DNA from: an uncultured Microcaldota archaeon
Lineage (GTDB): Archaea; Micrarchaeota; Micrarchaeia; Burarchaeales; Fermentimicrarchaeaceae
Assembly (NCBI GenBank): GCA_903884505.1
Contig: CAISET010000016.1
Span: forward strand, 1 to 64,000
Direction of reading: 5' to 3'
Length of the DNA stretch: 64,000 nt
In this document: piece by piece, positions 34,136-41,725 of the stretch
Numbering within the stretch: position 1 is the stretch's first letter
Layout of the letters: each line of letters opens with the position of its first letter
Notes under the pieces: model-generated
What the model was told of the DNA's origin: nothing
The model's input: only the letters and a program-made list of their open reading frames with translations
Databases searched by the model: none
Translations under genes and position numbers: made by a program

Positions 34136-35499
34136 GGCCCATATTCGAGCCGAAGAGCATCGCGATAATAGGCGCGTCCAGGGAGCCGGGCAAGATAGGC
34201 CACGTGATTGTGAGGAATTTCATCGATGGAGGGTTCCCAGGCCAGCTTTATCCGGTCAACCCGAATGCGAAGGAGATAAACGGGTTGAAATGCTACAAGA
34301 GCGTGCTGGATATTCCGGGGAAGGTGGATTCCGCAGTTGTCGTCGTTCCCGCTAAAATCGTGCCGAAGGTCCTGGAGGAGTGCGGGAAGAAGGGAATTAA
34401 GGGGATAGTGGTGATAAGCGGCGGCTTCGCCGAGGTAGGGGATTACGAGCTGGAGAAAAAACTCGCTGACATATCTAGGGAGTACGGGCTGCAGGTGATA
34501 GGGCCGAACTGCCTCGGGGTGGTAAACCCCTCAACGAAAGTGGACAGCATTTTCCTCCCGACGCACAAGATGGGAAGGCCGAAGATGGGCGGCGTGGCGT
34601 TCCTAACGCAGAGCGGCGCGGTGGGAAGCACGATTCTGGACCTTGTCGCGCGCGAGGGGTTCGGGATGAGCAAGTTCATCTCCTATGGGAATGCGACCGT
34701 TGTTGATGAGACGGACCTGCTCGAGTACCTGGGGAAGGACAAGAAGACCAAGATAATCGTGCTCTACCTGGAGGGCGTGAAGAGAGGGAAGGAGTTCTTC
34801 AGGGTAACTAGGAAACTGGCGAAGAAGAAGCCGATTGTTGTGATAAAGGCCGGGACAACTGAGAATGGGGCGGCTGCAGCGAAGTCGCACACCGGCTCGC
34901 TTGCCGGAAGCTATGCAGCTTACAGGGCGGTTTTCAGGCAGAACAGGCTTGTGGAGGCGAAGGAGCTCGACGATGTGTTCGACTTTGCGAAAATTTTCGA
35001 TACGCAGCCCCCATGCACGGGAAACAGGGTTGCGATAATAACGAACGGCGGCGGGATGGGCGTGCTTACTGCCGACGCAGTCATCAAGAACGGGCTTGAG
35101 CTCGCGGAATTCAGCGAAAAGACGAAGAAGAGGATAAGGGAAACGATGCCTCCGACCGTGAATGCGCGCAACCCGTTCGATATAGTAGGGGACGCGGATG
35201 CCGCGAGGTTCGAGGAGGCGATTGGGCTTGCCTATGGCGACCCGAATGTTGACGCGCTGATAATAATCACGCTATTCCAGACCGTGAGCCTGGACTCGCG
35301 CGTCGTTGATGTTGTCGTCAAGGCTGCGGAAGATGGGCAGAAGCCAGTCATCACGATTGCGCTCGGCGGGGAATACACCGAGATGCAGAGAAGGGCCCTT
35401 GAAAGTTCGGGCGTGCCTTCGTATGACTGCCCCAATGCAGCCGCAAGGTCGCTCGCAAAGCTGGTGGAGTATTCGCGCTTTGTGAAAGGAAAGGCCTAG
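34123..35499 (+). CDS. ADP-forming acyl-CoA synthetase, CoA-binding (alpha) subunit
   Basis: Alpha subunit, 458 aa from a GTG start. It holds a CoA-binding domain (SIAIIGASREPGKIGHVI), the succinyl-CoA ligase-like flavodoxin domains (FLTQSGAVGSTILDLVAR), and the phosphohistidine site in AKSHTGSLAGSY. The third domain carries ITNGGGMGVLTADAV and NPFDIVGDADAARF. Together with the beta subunit it converts acetyl-CoA or branched acyl-CoA to the free acid with ATP gain. This places acetate-type fermentation among the organism's energy sources (inference). Confidence 0.94.
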   Translation: MRDLRPIFEPKSIAIIGASREPGKIGHVIVRNFIDGGFPGQLYPVNPNAKEINGLKCYKSVLDIPGKVDSAVVVVPAKIVPKVLEECGKKGIKGIVVISGGFAEVGDYELEKKLADISREYGLQVIGPNCLGVVNPSTKVDSIFLPTHKMGRPKMGGVAFLTQSGAVGSTILDLVAREGFGMSKFISYGNATVVDETDLLEYLGKDKKTKIIVLYLEGVKRGKEFFRVTRKLAKKKPIVVIKAGTTENGAAAAKSHTGSLAGSYAAYRAVFRQNRLVEAKELDDVFDFAKIFDTQPPCTGNRVAIITNGGGMGVLTADAVIKNGLELAEFSEKTKKRIRETMPPTVNARNPFDIVGDADAARFEEAIGLAYGDPNVDALIIITLFQTVSLDSRVVDVVVKAAEDGQKPVITIALGGEYTEMQRRALESSGVPSYDCPNAAARSLAKLVEYSRFVKGKA

Positions 35500-36695
35500 T
35501 CCTTCAGCAGCTCTTCAAGCGCGGCTGCCGCCGCTTCCTTCTTTTCGCTTGAGAAAAGGTCGAAGAGGTAAGCCGCATCCATGCCCGCAAAGCCTGCGGC
35601 CTTGAGCTTCTCGCGGAGCAGCTCTATCCCGAGCTCGCGTATGGAAACGCTCTTCTCCCGCAGCGAGCGTATCCGCGCTATCTTGTCCTTCAGCTCTTCG
35701 GAAGCGAACGATTTGTCTATGCTGACGAACGCGCGGACCGCGTAGTCGTCCTGGATGCGGGCGAGGGATGCGTCCGAGGCTGAGAAGCCCTTCCGCAGCG
35801 AGCCGCGGAGTCGGAGGCGGATTATTGGCGGCTTCGGGAACTTCTGGGAAAGCACCTGGTCAAGCGCGGCCCTTGCCGCCTTTTCCACATCTTCCGGCGC
35901 TGCGGAATCGAACTCGAGCTCCCTGAAGATGAACGGCCGGCTCGTGATGCCGAAGAACTCTTGCGATTTCGTTGCGGTGTCGAAGACGAAGAAGCCCTTT
36001 CCCTCAGCCTCATCCTCCTTCAGCTGGGTGACGACCGTGCTGCCCGGAATGAGGAGGGGCTTGCCGCCGACTTTCGCTTCCGTGCGCCTGTGCATGTGGC
36101 CGCAGACGTAGAGGTCGAAGCCCTGCGGCAGGTCCTCGATGCTGAGCAGGTCGGTGCGCGCCGAGATGAAGTCCGAGAGGGACTGGTGGAACGCGAAGAT
36201 GTTGAATGCCCCGGGGACTGGCTTTGGGGACAGGGCCTCCAGCGCATCCTTCGCACGCTTTTCAGGCACGCCGCCAAACCCGAAGATTGCGACTTTTTCC
36301 CCGCCCTTCTCGATTATGACCGTGGCGGACTGCGCGTTTACCACGAAGCCGCCCGCCTCGAGCACGCTTATTGGATTGGCAAGCTCCTTCGGCCGCATCT
36401 CGTGCGTGCCGTGTATTGCGATTATCGGGAGCGCGCAAGTGCAGCTTCTCCCATCGCGTGCCTTGAAATCCGCGACGCGCGCCCCCCATTTCTTGCCTCC
36501 GAGGCTTCGGAACAGCGAGAAGGCCTGGGAGAGCGTCTCCGGCTTCGGGATCCTGCTGTCAAAGAGGTCGCCCGGAAGCAGCAGCGCGTCCGCCTTTTCC
36601 GCCGCAAGCTGCAGGGCCGCGACCGCCTGCTCGGAAGCGTCCTGGGCAAAGCGCTCATAGCCGAGGTGGAAATCGGAGAGGATTGCGATTTTCAT
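35496..36695 (-). CDS. mre11: Mre11-type DNA repair nuclease
   Basis: A 399-aa protein with an N-terminal metallophosphoesterase domain: SDFHLG (residues 7-12), LPGDLFDS, AIHGTHEMR, FAFHQSLSD and VCGHMHRRT. Capping and C-terminal domains follow, with a helical Rad50-binding-like tail rich in Glu/Lys. The Asn of the usual GNH(D/E) motif is Thr here (GTHE), which removes a metal ligand side chain, though such variants exist in some archaeal branches. Neither Rad50 nor HerA/NurA is adjacent. It overlaps the convergent acyl-CoA synthetase gene by 4 bp. Confidence 0.88.
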   Translation of the reverse strand: MKIAILSDFHLGYERFAQDASEQAVAALQLAAEKADALLLPGDLFDSRIPKPETLSQAFSLFRSLGGKKWGARVADFKARDGRSCTCALPIIAIHGTHEMRPKELANPISVLEAGGFVVNAQSATVIIEKGGEKVAIFGFGGVPEKRAKDALEALSPKPVPGAFNIFAFHQSLSDFISARTDLLSIEDLPQGFDLYVCGHMHRRTEAKVGGKPLLIPGSTVVTQLKEDEAEGKGFFVFDTATKSQEFFGITSRPFIFRELEFDSAAPEDVEKAARAALDQVLSQKFPKPPIIRLRLRGSLRKGFSASDASLARIQDDYAVRAFVSIDKSFASEELKDKIARIRSLREKSVSIRELGIELLREKLKAAGFAGMDAAYLFDLFSSEKKEAAAAALEELLKD

Positions 36696-36751
36696 TCGGA
36701 GAATATTTTAGGGGTGAATATTTATAAGGCGGGCAATAAAAGCAGGGCATT

Positions 36752-36838
36752 ATGGAGCCCGATGTCGTCTCGGCGATTTCAACTGTGATTGTGCTAACCG
36801 TGCTCATAATCGCCTTCATCTATTACGTTACAAAATAG
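36752..36838 (+). CDS. 28-residue single-pass membrane microprotein
   Basis: An ATG at 36752 opens a 28-codon frame, MEPDVVSAISTVIVLTVLII followed by AFIYYVTK and a TAG. An acidic head, a 20-residue hydrophobic span and a Lys end make a plausible one-pass membrane peptide. A TATA-like ATATTTATAAGG (about 36718-36729) lies 28 nt or so before the ATG, so a leaderless mRNA is likely. The stop is followed after 2 nt by the GTG of the EamA-like gene. No homologue is recognised. The coding call rests on composition, promoter placement and fit between neighbours. Confidence 0.6.
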   Translation: MEPDVVSAISTVIVLTVLIIAFIYYVTK

Positions 36839-36840
36839 GT

Positions 36841-37275
36841 GTGCAAATGCCAATGCCCAACATAGACTGGAGAATCACGAGCATACTCGTGATGCTTTTC
36901 CTGGGCGTATATGCCGTTGCCATCAGGAAATTCTTCATCAGCGGCGGGGACTGGAGGATGCTTCTTCCAGTCGCCGGGTTGGTCGGCCTGCTTTCGCTCG
37001 CATATTTCGCGCTCGTTTACAGGGACGTGAGCTTCAGCGGCGGAACAATCCTCCCAATCACAATCGCGATGGTCTCGATAGGAATCGTCACCCTGCTGTC
37101 CATGCTTGTCTATTCGGACCCGAAGGCGCAGATGAACGTGGCCATGCCACTCATGGCCTTGTCTATGGTTTCCACTGCCGTGCTATCTATATTCTTCCTC
37201 GGGGAGACGGTAACACTCAAGACCTGGGCCGGAATCGCCCTCGCGCTCGTCGCCATCTTCCTTCTCGCGGTTTGA
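36841..37275 (+). CDS. Single EamA-like (DMT) membrane protein
   Basis: A 144-aa protein of five predicted helices (roughly residues 10-27, 39-57, 67-90, 99-118, 122-143), which equals one half of a ten-helix drug/metabolite transporter. The last hairpin, LSMVSTAVLSIFFLGETVTL, then KTWAGIALALVAIFLL, has the usual EamA GE-x-x end signature. Half-length DMT proteins work as dimers. GTG at 36841 or ATG at 36847 or 36853 could start it. The last 59 bp overlap the convergent ogt gene. Confidence 0.75.
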   Translation: MQMPMPNIDWRITSILVMLFLGVYAVAIRKFFISGGDWRMLLPVAGLVGLLSLAYFALVYRDVSFSGGTILPITIAMVSIGIVTLLSMLVYSDPKAQMNVAMPLMALSMVSTAVLSIFFLGETVTLKTWAGIALALVAIFLLAV

Positions 37276-37612
37276 GGGCGCCTTCCGAGAGCAGCAGCTT
37301 CATTTTTGCCTTGCTTCCCCTGCGCCCCGAGTAGCTGCCAATGCTTCCGTCGCTCCTCATCACGCGGTGGCAGGGAATAAGAATGGGGCATGGGTTTTTC
37401 CGAAGCGCTGAGCCTGCGGCGCGGCATGCGCGCGGATGGCCCGCCTGCCTCGCTATCTGCGCGTAGGTGCGCGTCTCGCCGCGCGGAATCCTCGCTGTGG
37501 CGATGAGAACCTCCTTTTCAAAAGCAGTGAAACCGCTTAGGCCCGGGAAAGATTTTCCGCAATCCTTTTCATGCCTGCGACCTTGAGCTGCCGTCTTACC
37601 AGTTCCACGCAA
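37217..37612 (-). CDS. ogt: Methylated-DNA-protein cysteine methyltransferase
   Basis: Repairs O6-alkylguanine by transferring the alkyl group to its own Cys. The active-site block ILIPCHRVMRSDGS is complete, and the helix-turn-helix RGETRTYAQIARQAGHPRA with the Arg finger CRAAGSALRKNP precedes it. The N-terminal RNase-H-like domain is absent, so it is the short form (domain from about residue 27). No ATG is available. TTG at 37612, overlapping the DHH gene by 76 bp, is the only upstream start, so the start is uncertain. The basic tail overlaps the EamA gene. Confidence 0.85.
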   Translation of the reverse strand: MRGTGKTAAQGRRHEKDCGKSFPGLSGFTAFEKEVLIATARIPRGETRTYAQIARQAGHPRACRAAGSALRKNPCPILIPCHRVMRSDGSIGSYSGRRGSKAKMKLLLSEGALKPREGRWRRARGRFRPRS

Positions 37613-38547
37613 AGTGAAAGCGCCTCCTTGGTCCGGCCGGCCTGTGGGCTGTCCACTCCTGCTGCCGCGGGATGGCCCCCACCGCTCCCTCCTATTGCCT
37701 TGCCTACCTCATTCATTATTGCTGCGAGGTCTATGTAGTAATCGGAAACATGGGATGGCAGGCAGCGGCCCGAGATGCGCAGCTCATTGCGCGTTTCCTG
37801 CGCGACGAAGGCGAAGTCGGCGCCGAGAAGGACGAGCTTCTCCGCGATGGCTGCCTCGTATGTGCTGGCCTCGGAGGTGGCGATGACGAAGTCTCCGGCG
37901 CGGATGCTCGTTGCGCGCGCGAAAGCCTTCAGGAGCGCGATGCGCTGGTCCGCCTTGGGCCTCGGCTCCGCGAGTGTGAAGAACTGCGCCACGGTCATCT
38001 TCGTGCGCTTGAGGAGATATGCGGTAATCTCGATTGTCCGGGTCGTAGCGGCGCGGAATTCCGCGCTGTCGAACACTATTCCCGTGAGCAAAGCCTCGGC
38101 CGTGCGGCGCGAGATGGCGAAATTGAGCTCGCGGAAGAGTTCATAAACGAGTTCGCAGGTTGAGGAGGCGGAGTTTTCAATGAGGGAATGCGTCGCTTTT
38201 ATGGCATCGGAGTGTATGGAGTGGTGGTCTAGGACTACGACGGGGCCCTTGAAATTCCGCACGTAATCCAGCATGCGCGTGAGGAAGGCCTCGGAATTTG
38301 TATCGAGTATTATTAGCGTCTCTGGCGAGAAGGAGAGGCCTTCGAATTTCTGGATTTCGGACTTGAAGTAGCTGCGTATTCGCTTTCCCTCTGCGTCTAT
38401 CTCATCGGGGGCGCAGATTTTTGCGTTGGTGAAATATTCGGCGAGCGCGATTGCTGATGCCACGGTGTCGGCATCCGCCTGTGAGTGGAGGACGAGAAGC
38501 ACCGGCCTGCCCCGGTTCTCGCTGATGAACCTTGCGAATTCGCGCAT
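37537..38547 (-). CDS. DHH-DHHA1 family phosphoesterase
   Basis: A 336-aa member of the DHH superfamily (RecJ/NrnA-like). The first metal motif is LHSQADADTVASAIA and the DHH motif is VVVLDHHSIHSDA. A C-terminal DHHA1 domain ends in GKAIGGSGGGHPAAAG, which binds the substrate end. Family members cut short RNA or DNA from the 5' or 3' end or hydrolyse small nucleotides. The gene is a regular tail member of the archaeal exosome superoperon, which suggests a job in RNA decay. Start ATG at 38547, 6 bp after prefoldin beta. Confidence 0.88.
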   Translation of the reverse strand: MREFARFISENRGRPVLLVLHSQADADTVASAIALAEYFTNAKICAPDEIDAEGKRIRSYFKSEIQKFEGLSFSPETLIILDTNSEAFLTRMLDYVRNFKGPVVVLDHHSIHSDAIKATHSLIENSASSTCELVYELFRELNFAISRRTAEALLTGIVFDSAEFRAATTRTIEITAYLLKRTKMTVAQFFTLAEPRPKADQRIALLKAFARATSIRAGDFVIATSEASTYEAAIAEKLVLLGADFAFVAQETRNELRISGRCLPSHVSDYYIDLAAIMNEVGKAIGGSGGGHPAAAGVDSPQAGRTKEALSLCVELVRRQLKVAGMKRIAENLSRA

Positions 38548-38553
38548 CTCGGT

Positions 38554-38904
38554 TCATCCCGCGCCTTTCATCCCTTTTGTCGCAGCCTCGATTTTCCCCT
38601 TGAGCTCCATCAGCTTCGAGCGGAGCTTCTCCTCCTGCTTCCCGAGCACCTGCGAGCGCACGAGCATCGTCTCCTTCTTCTCGGCAAGCTCCTTTGCGAG
38701 CGAATCCTTGTTCGATTCGAGGAGGATGGCACCCGTGGACTTGTAGACCTTGCCCGATGCCTTCTTTAGCTCCTCGAGCGCGCCCTCGAGCTCTTCAACC
38801 TGCATCCGCACCTGCCCTTTCTGCATCACGATCATCTGCAGCTGGTTCTGCGCCTGCTGGAATTCAAGAACCTGCTGCTCCGTTTCTTTCGAGACGTCTG
38901 CCAT
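38554..38904 (-). CDS. pfdB: Prefoldin beta subunit
   Basis: Forms the alpha2-beta4 chaperone hexamer that hands unfolded proteins to the thermosome. The 116-aa protein has two long coiled-coil helices (about residues 5-50 and 70-112) joined by a beta hairpin (SGKVYKSTGAILLES), as in all prefoldin beta chains. The ATG is preceded by GGTGATTTGA, and this Shine-Dalgarno lies within an 11-bp inverted repeat (38904-38962). Belongs to the exosome superoperon. Confidence 0.93.
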   Translation of the reverse strand: MADVSKETEQQVLEFQQAQNQLQMIVMQKGQVRMQVEELEGALEELKKASGKVYKSTGAILLESNKDSLAKELAEKKETMLVRSQVLGKQEEKLRSKLMELKGKIEAATKGMKGAG

Positions 38905-38962
38905 TCAAATCACCAACTCCCAGTTCAAGTCCCTGCACAGTTCCCGCACAGGGTGATTTGAA
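38904..38962 (-). promoter_or_regulatory. Inverted repeat covering the prefoldin ribosome binding site
   Basis: TTCAAATCACC (38904-38914) and GGTGATTTGAA (38952-38962) are perfect complements separated by 37 nt. On the minus-strand mRNA the second arm contains the Shine-Dalgarno (GGTGA) and the first base of the start codon of pfdB. The first arm lies 6 nt downstream of the pcc1 stop. Within the loop CCCTG and CAGGG can pair as well. Folding would hide the start site. Confidence 0.6.
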
Positions 38963-38967
38963 CCAAA

Positions 38968-39195
38968 TCATGCCTCCAAACCTGTGGTTATGACTGAAGC
39001 CAACCTTAAATATGTGTTTATTGCTGCGCGCAGCGCCGGCAAATCCGATGCCGTGATGCGCATCGCGAGGTTGGCGCCTTCGGCACGCAGCTCTATCTTC
39101 GAGCGCGAGCGCTCAATCTTCTCGGACTCTATGACTTTCAGCGCGGCTTTCGCGTCCTTCGGGCTTTTGAAATTCAGGTTAATGCTCGCTTCCAT
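38968..39195 (-). CDS. pcc1: KEOPS complex subunit Pcc1
   Basis: A 75-aa protein that dimerises the KEOPS complex, which transfers threonylcarbamoyl to A37 of tRNA. The start is the ATG at 39195 (MEASINLNFKSPKDAKAALK), followed by the core IELRAEGANLAMRITASDLP and the final helix ALRAAINTYLRLASVI. The ATG overlaps the Brix gene by 17 bp. An upstream in-frame start at 39279 would read through the Brix gene and is not likely. The substrate maker, YrdC, is at 16570. Confidence 0.92.
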   Translation of the reverse strand: MEASINLNFKSPKDAKAALKVIESEKIERSRSKIELRAEGANLAMRITASDLPALRAAINTYLRLASVITTGLEA

Positions 39196-39634
39196 GCGAA
39201 AACACCATCTCACCGAGCTTTTTGCGCCCGTATGTGAACGAAATTGAGCCTTTTTTGCATTTTGCGACGATGAAATCATCGCCTTCCGGCTCCGAAGGAT
39301 TCAGGAGGGAAAGCCATATCTTGGCTGATTCACCCTCTAGCTTCAGTTCCGCGGGCAAATCTTCCGCAGCCTTGGCGAACTGCGCCCCCTTCACGCTTAT
39401 TGCGGGCTCGAGCCAATCCCAAGAGTTCGCGCTGACTTTCATGAAATGGAGCTCATCATCCGATGCGATGAGCGCGCGCGGCTTGCCGAGGAGCCTTGCC
39501 CTTGCAACAGCCTTCTCAATCGTTTTATTGCCCCTTCTTTCGAAGATGGAGTTGGGGAGGATTGACGCGAGGCCCTGGCAGAGCGAAAGCGCATGCCTGC
39601 CGGCAGACTTGCTCGTCGTTATATAGACTCCCAT
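39179..39634 (-). CDS. Brix domain ribosome biogenesis protein (Imp4-like)
   Basis: A 151-aa stand-alone Brix domain. The start MGVYITTSKSAGRHALSLCQ and the later LASILPNSIFERRGNKTIEK with ALIASDDEL match archaeal Imp4/Brix proteins, which bind pre-rRNA during subunit assembly. It lies in the standard place in the exosome superoperon between RpoP and Pcc1, with a 4-bp gap to RpoP and a 17-bp overlap with pcc1. Confidence 0.88.
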   Translation of the reverse strand: MGVYITTSKSAGRHALSLCQGLASILPNSIFERRGNKTIEKAVARARLLGKPRALIASDDELHFMKVSANSWDWLEPAISVKGAQFAKAAEDLPAELKLEGESAKIWLSLLNPSEPEGDDFIVAKCKKGSISFTYGRKKLGEMVFSHGSEH

Positions 39635-39638
39635 GAAC

Positions 39639-39770
39639 CTAATCGGTCTTCACGTCCTTTGCGACGGGCGGCCGCTCCTTGAAAAGCACGCGGTTGCCGC
39701 AGTACGGGCAGCGCACGAAGACCTCATCGAGCGCCTTGATTGTCTTCTTGCATTTGAGGCATTTGTACAT
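39639..39770 (-). CDS. rpoP: DNA-directed RNA polymerase subunit P (Rpo12)
   Basis: A 43-aa zinc protein read from the ATG at 39770. It starts MYKCLKCKKTIKALDEVFV, continues with RCPYCGNRVLFKERPP, and ends in KDVKTD. The zinc site is CLKC plus CPYC. This is the archaeal counterpart of eukaryotic Rpb12 and is required for open-complex formation. It is found where expected, between eL43 (6-bp gap) and Brix. Confidence 0.95.
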   Translation of the reverse strand: MYKCLKCKKTIKALDEVFVRCPYCGNRVLFKERPPVAKDVKTD

Positions 39771-39776
39771 AACGAC

Positions 39777-40022
39777 TCACCTTTTTGCGCCCCTGGCGCC
39801 CTCAAGCGATCTCCTTGCCGTATCCCCGGTTGCGGTTGTAAGCGAGTATGCGCCGCCGGCGAACCTTGAGCCGCACGACCTGCATTCCCATAGCGAGTTG
39901 CCTTTCCGTTTAACGGAATCCTTCCCGCACGTCGGGCAGGGATACCTTGCGCTCCGCTGCCTGTCCACGTCGCGCGCCCTTTTTCTCAGTTCAGCGCCGT
40001 ATCTCACGCCTGCCTTCACCAT
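39777..40022 (-). CDS. rpl37ae: Ribosomal protein eL43 (L37Ae)
   Basis: A 50S protein with a zinc ribbon. The 81-aa form begins MVKAGVRYGAELRKRARDVD, contains the zinc pairs CPTC and CRSC (YPCPTCGKDSVKRKGNSLWE) and ends in a basic tail. I choose the ATG at 40022 because GGAGGT lies 6 nt upstream. An in-frame ATG at 40055 would add an 11-residue lead. A TATA-like TTTTATAGG (about 40060-40067) gives this gene its own promoter, after the hairpin that follows rrp42. Confidence 0.93.
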   Translation of the reverse strand: MVKAGVRYGAELRKRARDVDRQRSARYPCPTCGKDSVKRKGNSLWECRSCGSRFAGGAYSLTTATGDTARRSLEGARGAKR

Positions 40023-40080
40023 AGCATACCTCCGAAACCCCTCAATTATGTCCAACTACCTATAAAAGCGCTCGTCAAAC

Positions 40081-40127
40081 AGGGTGTTGAAGCGCCGCAT
40101 ATGCGCCTCAACATCCTTCAACACCCT
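40081..40127 (-). terminator. 12-bp stem-loop after rrp42
   Basis: AGGGTGTTGAAG (40081-40092) and CTTCAACACCCT (40116-40127) are perfect complements. The 23-nt loop contains the palindrome CGCATATGCG. The stem begins 2 nt after the rrp42 stop and ends some 15 nt before the eL43 TATA box. It could end the upstream transcript or act as a 3' processing/stability element. There is no clear T-run after it. Confidence 0.55.
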
Positions 40128-40129
40128 TT

Positions 40130-40900
40130 TCAGAGAAGGGCCCTAAGCTCGTTGCCCTTTGCGAATGATGCATCAACCAGGCTCAGGAGCTCGTCCTTGG
40201 TGAAGCCGCCCGCGCAGCCCTTCTGCACTGCGCAGACGTAGTCCGGGGTGGTCGCTATTGTTATGCGCGCGTCCATTGCCGTTTCCTCATCAAGGCAGGG
40301 GTCAGCGAGCAGCGCCTGGCCCACTTTTGCGAATGTGGTGGTCACGCACCTGTTCCCTACCTTCAGCGGGCCCGCGTATTCGCCGCGGATGACCTTCCCG
40401 TCCCTGTATTTGGGCATCCTGCAGTTCTCAATCGCGGCCATCGCTGCGAGCGCTGCCGCGTCGAACATGTTGCCATCGTGGTCGAGGACGTAGATGTCCA
40501 CGAACACCATCCAGACCTTCTCGGCCTCGATGAAGAGCGACGGCAGGTCTACCGCATTGCTGCTCCTTATCCCGCGGTCAACGACCCTTGCGAGCTCTAT
40601 TGACGCAGGGCTTGGCGGGCCCGGCTCGAACGTCGGGGATGCCATTGGGAGAAGCTCCGCGTTTGTCGAGAGGACTCCTTCCTCGGGCCTGTCCGCGAAT
40701 GGAGTGCCGACATCCATCTTTATTCCCACGAGCACCTGCGTCTGGCCCAAGTGCACTTTGGCGCTTCCCTCCGCTGAGGGGATTGCGCCCTTCTCAATTG
40801 TTATGTTCCTGTACTGGTCGAACGCGCGCTTGTCAGGCCTTTTTCCCTTAGCTATCAAATCCCTTACGAAATCCTTCTTGACCTCATCAAGTATGTCCAT
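40130..40900 (-). CDS. rrp42: Exosome subunit Rrp42
   Basis: RNase PH-fold subunit that pairs with Rrp41 in the hexameric exosome ring. It lacks the catalytic Asp pattern but shapes the RNA path. The 256-aa protein starts MDILDEVKKDFVRDLIAKGK at the ATG 40900, preceded by GGGTGATTTTG. Conserved blocks are LGQTQVLVGIKMDVGTP, NAELLPMASPTFEPGPPS and ELARVVDRGIRSSNAV. It is translated 10 bp after Rrp41. Confidence 0.96.
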   Translation of the reverse strand: MDILDEVKKDFVRDLIAKGKRPDKRAFDQYRNITIEKGAIPSAEGSAKVHLGQTQVLVGIKMDVGTPFADRPEEGVLSTNAELLPMASPTFEPGPPSPASIELARVVDRGIRSSNAVDLPSLFIEAEKVWMVFVDIYVLDHDGNMFDAAALAAMAAIENCRMPKYRDGKVIRGEYAGPLKVGNRCVTTTFAKVGQALLADPCLDEETAMDARITIATTPDYVCAVQKGCAGGFTKDELLSLVDASFAKGNELRALL

Positions 40901-40910
40901 CAAAATCACC

Positions 40911-41714
40911 CTAATATGGCTGCTCGCCCTGCTGGCCTCCAGCCGGCTGCTCCTGCGGAAGTGCTTCCGGGGCGGGCGCAACGCCCTTCTCCTCCTTCTC
41001 AGTGTAGCGCGCCTTGAGCGCCTTCACCTGCAGGTCGCTCACCGTCTTCGCGCCCTCGAAGGCGAGGTCTATCGCCTTTGCTATCTCGTCCTTCGTGAGC
41101 ATCCCGTCCATCTGGAACAGGAGCACTTCGCCGGTCCTCAGCGAGACCGCGAATGGCATGTCGGACTGCCCGAAGTTGTCCTCGTATTTTCCGAAATCGA
41201 GGGCTATCTGCCCGTCTATCTTGCCTGCCGCGATTCCGGCCACGACATCCTTCATCGGAATTCCCGCGTCCGCGAGCGCGACTGCAGCTGCGGTTAGGCC
41301 CGCGACCCGCGTCCCGCCATCGGCCTGCAGCACCTCTATGAAGATGTCGATTGCGGTCTTGGGGAAGTGCTCGGCGAGCACGACGTTCTCGAAGACCTCC
41401 TGTATCACCTTCGAGATTTCCCTTGAGCGCCTGTTAGGCCCCGTCCTCCCGTGCTCCTCGAAGGATGCGAAAGGCGACATGGAATACCTGCAGCGCACGA
41501 CCGCCTTGTACGGGTTTATGTCATGGCGGGGTATGCACTCCTTCGGCCCGTAGACTGCGGCGAGAATCTTGTTGTTGCCCCACTCGATGTATGCGGAGCC
41601 GTCAGCCTTGTTAAGGACTCCTGCCTTTATCGTCATGGGCCTCAAATCCGCGAGGCCTCTCCCGTCGAGCCTCTTTCCGTTGACAATCAGTTTCATCTTT
41701 CCAGTTCCTCCCAT
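40911..41714 (-). CDS. rrp41: Exosome catalytic subunit Rrp41
   Basis: Phosphorolytic 3'-5' exoribonuclease of the archaeal exosome. The 267-aa protein has the RNase PH core with MKLIVNGKRLDGRGLADLRP, the RNA-binding RTGPNRRSREISKVI and the catalytic acid region (AIDIFIEVLQADGGTR with LDFGKYEDN). A Pro/Gln/Gly-rich tail of about 25 residues follows the fold. The ATG at 41714 has GGTGATTTGA just before it. An internal ATG at 41696 with GGAGGAA upstream is an alternative. Sits between Rrp4 and Rrp42. Confidence 0.96.
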   Translation of the reverse strand: MGGTGKMKLIVNGKRLDGRGLADLRPMTIKAGVLNKADGSAYIEWGNNKILAAVYGPKECIPRHDINPYKAVVRCRYSMSPFASFEEHGRTGPNRRSREISKVIQEVFENVVLAEHFPKTAIDIFIEVLQADGGTRVAGLTAAAVALADAGIPMKDVVAGIAAGKIDGQIALDFGKYEDNFGQSDMPFAVSLRTGEVLLFQMDGMLTKDEIAKAIDLAFEGAKTVSDLQVKALKARYTEKEEKGVAPAPEALPQEQPAGGQQGEQPY

Positions 41715-41725
41715 TCAAATCACCA

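Noticed and set aside
37217-37275. Overlap of ogt and the EamA-like gene as a frameshift artefact
   Set aside because: The genes converge and both proteins are complete in their core; only tail residues overlap, as at 2693-2751.
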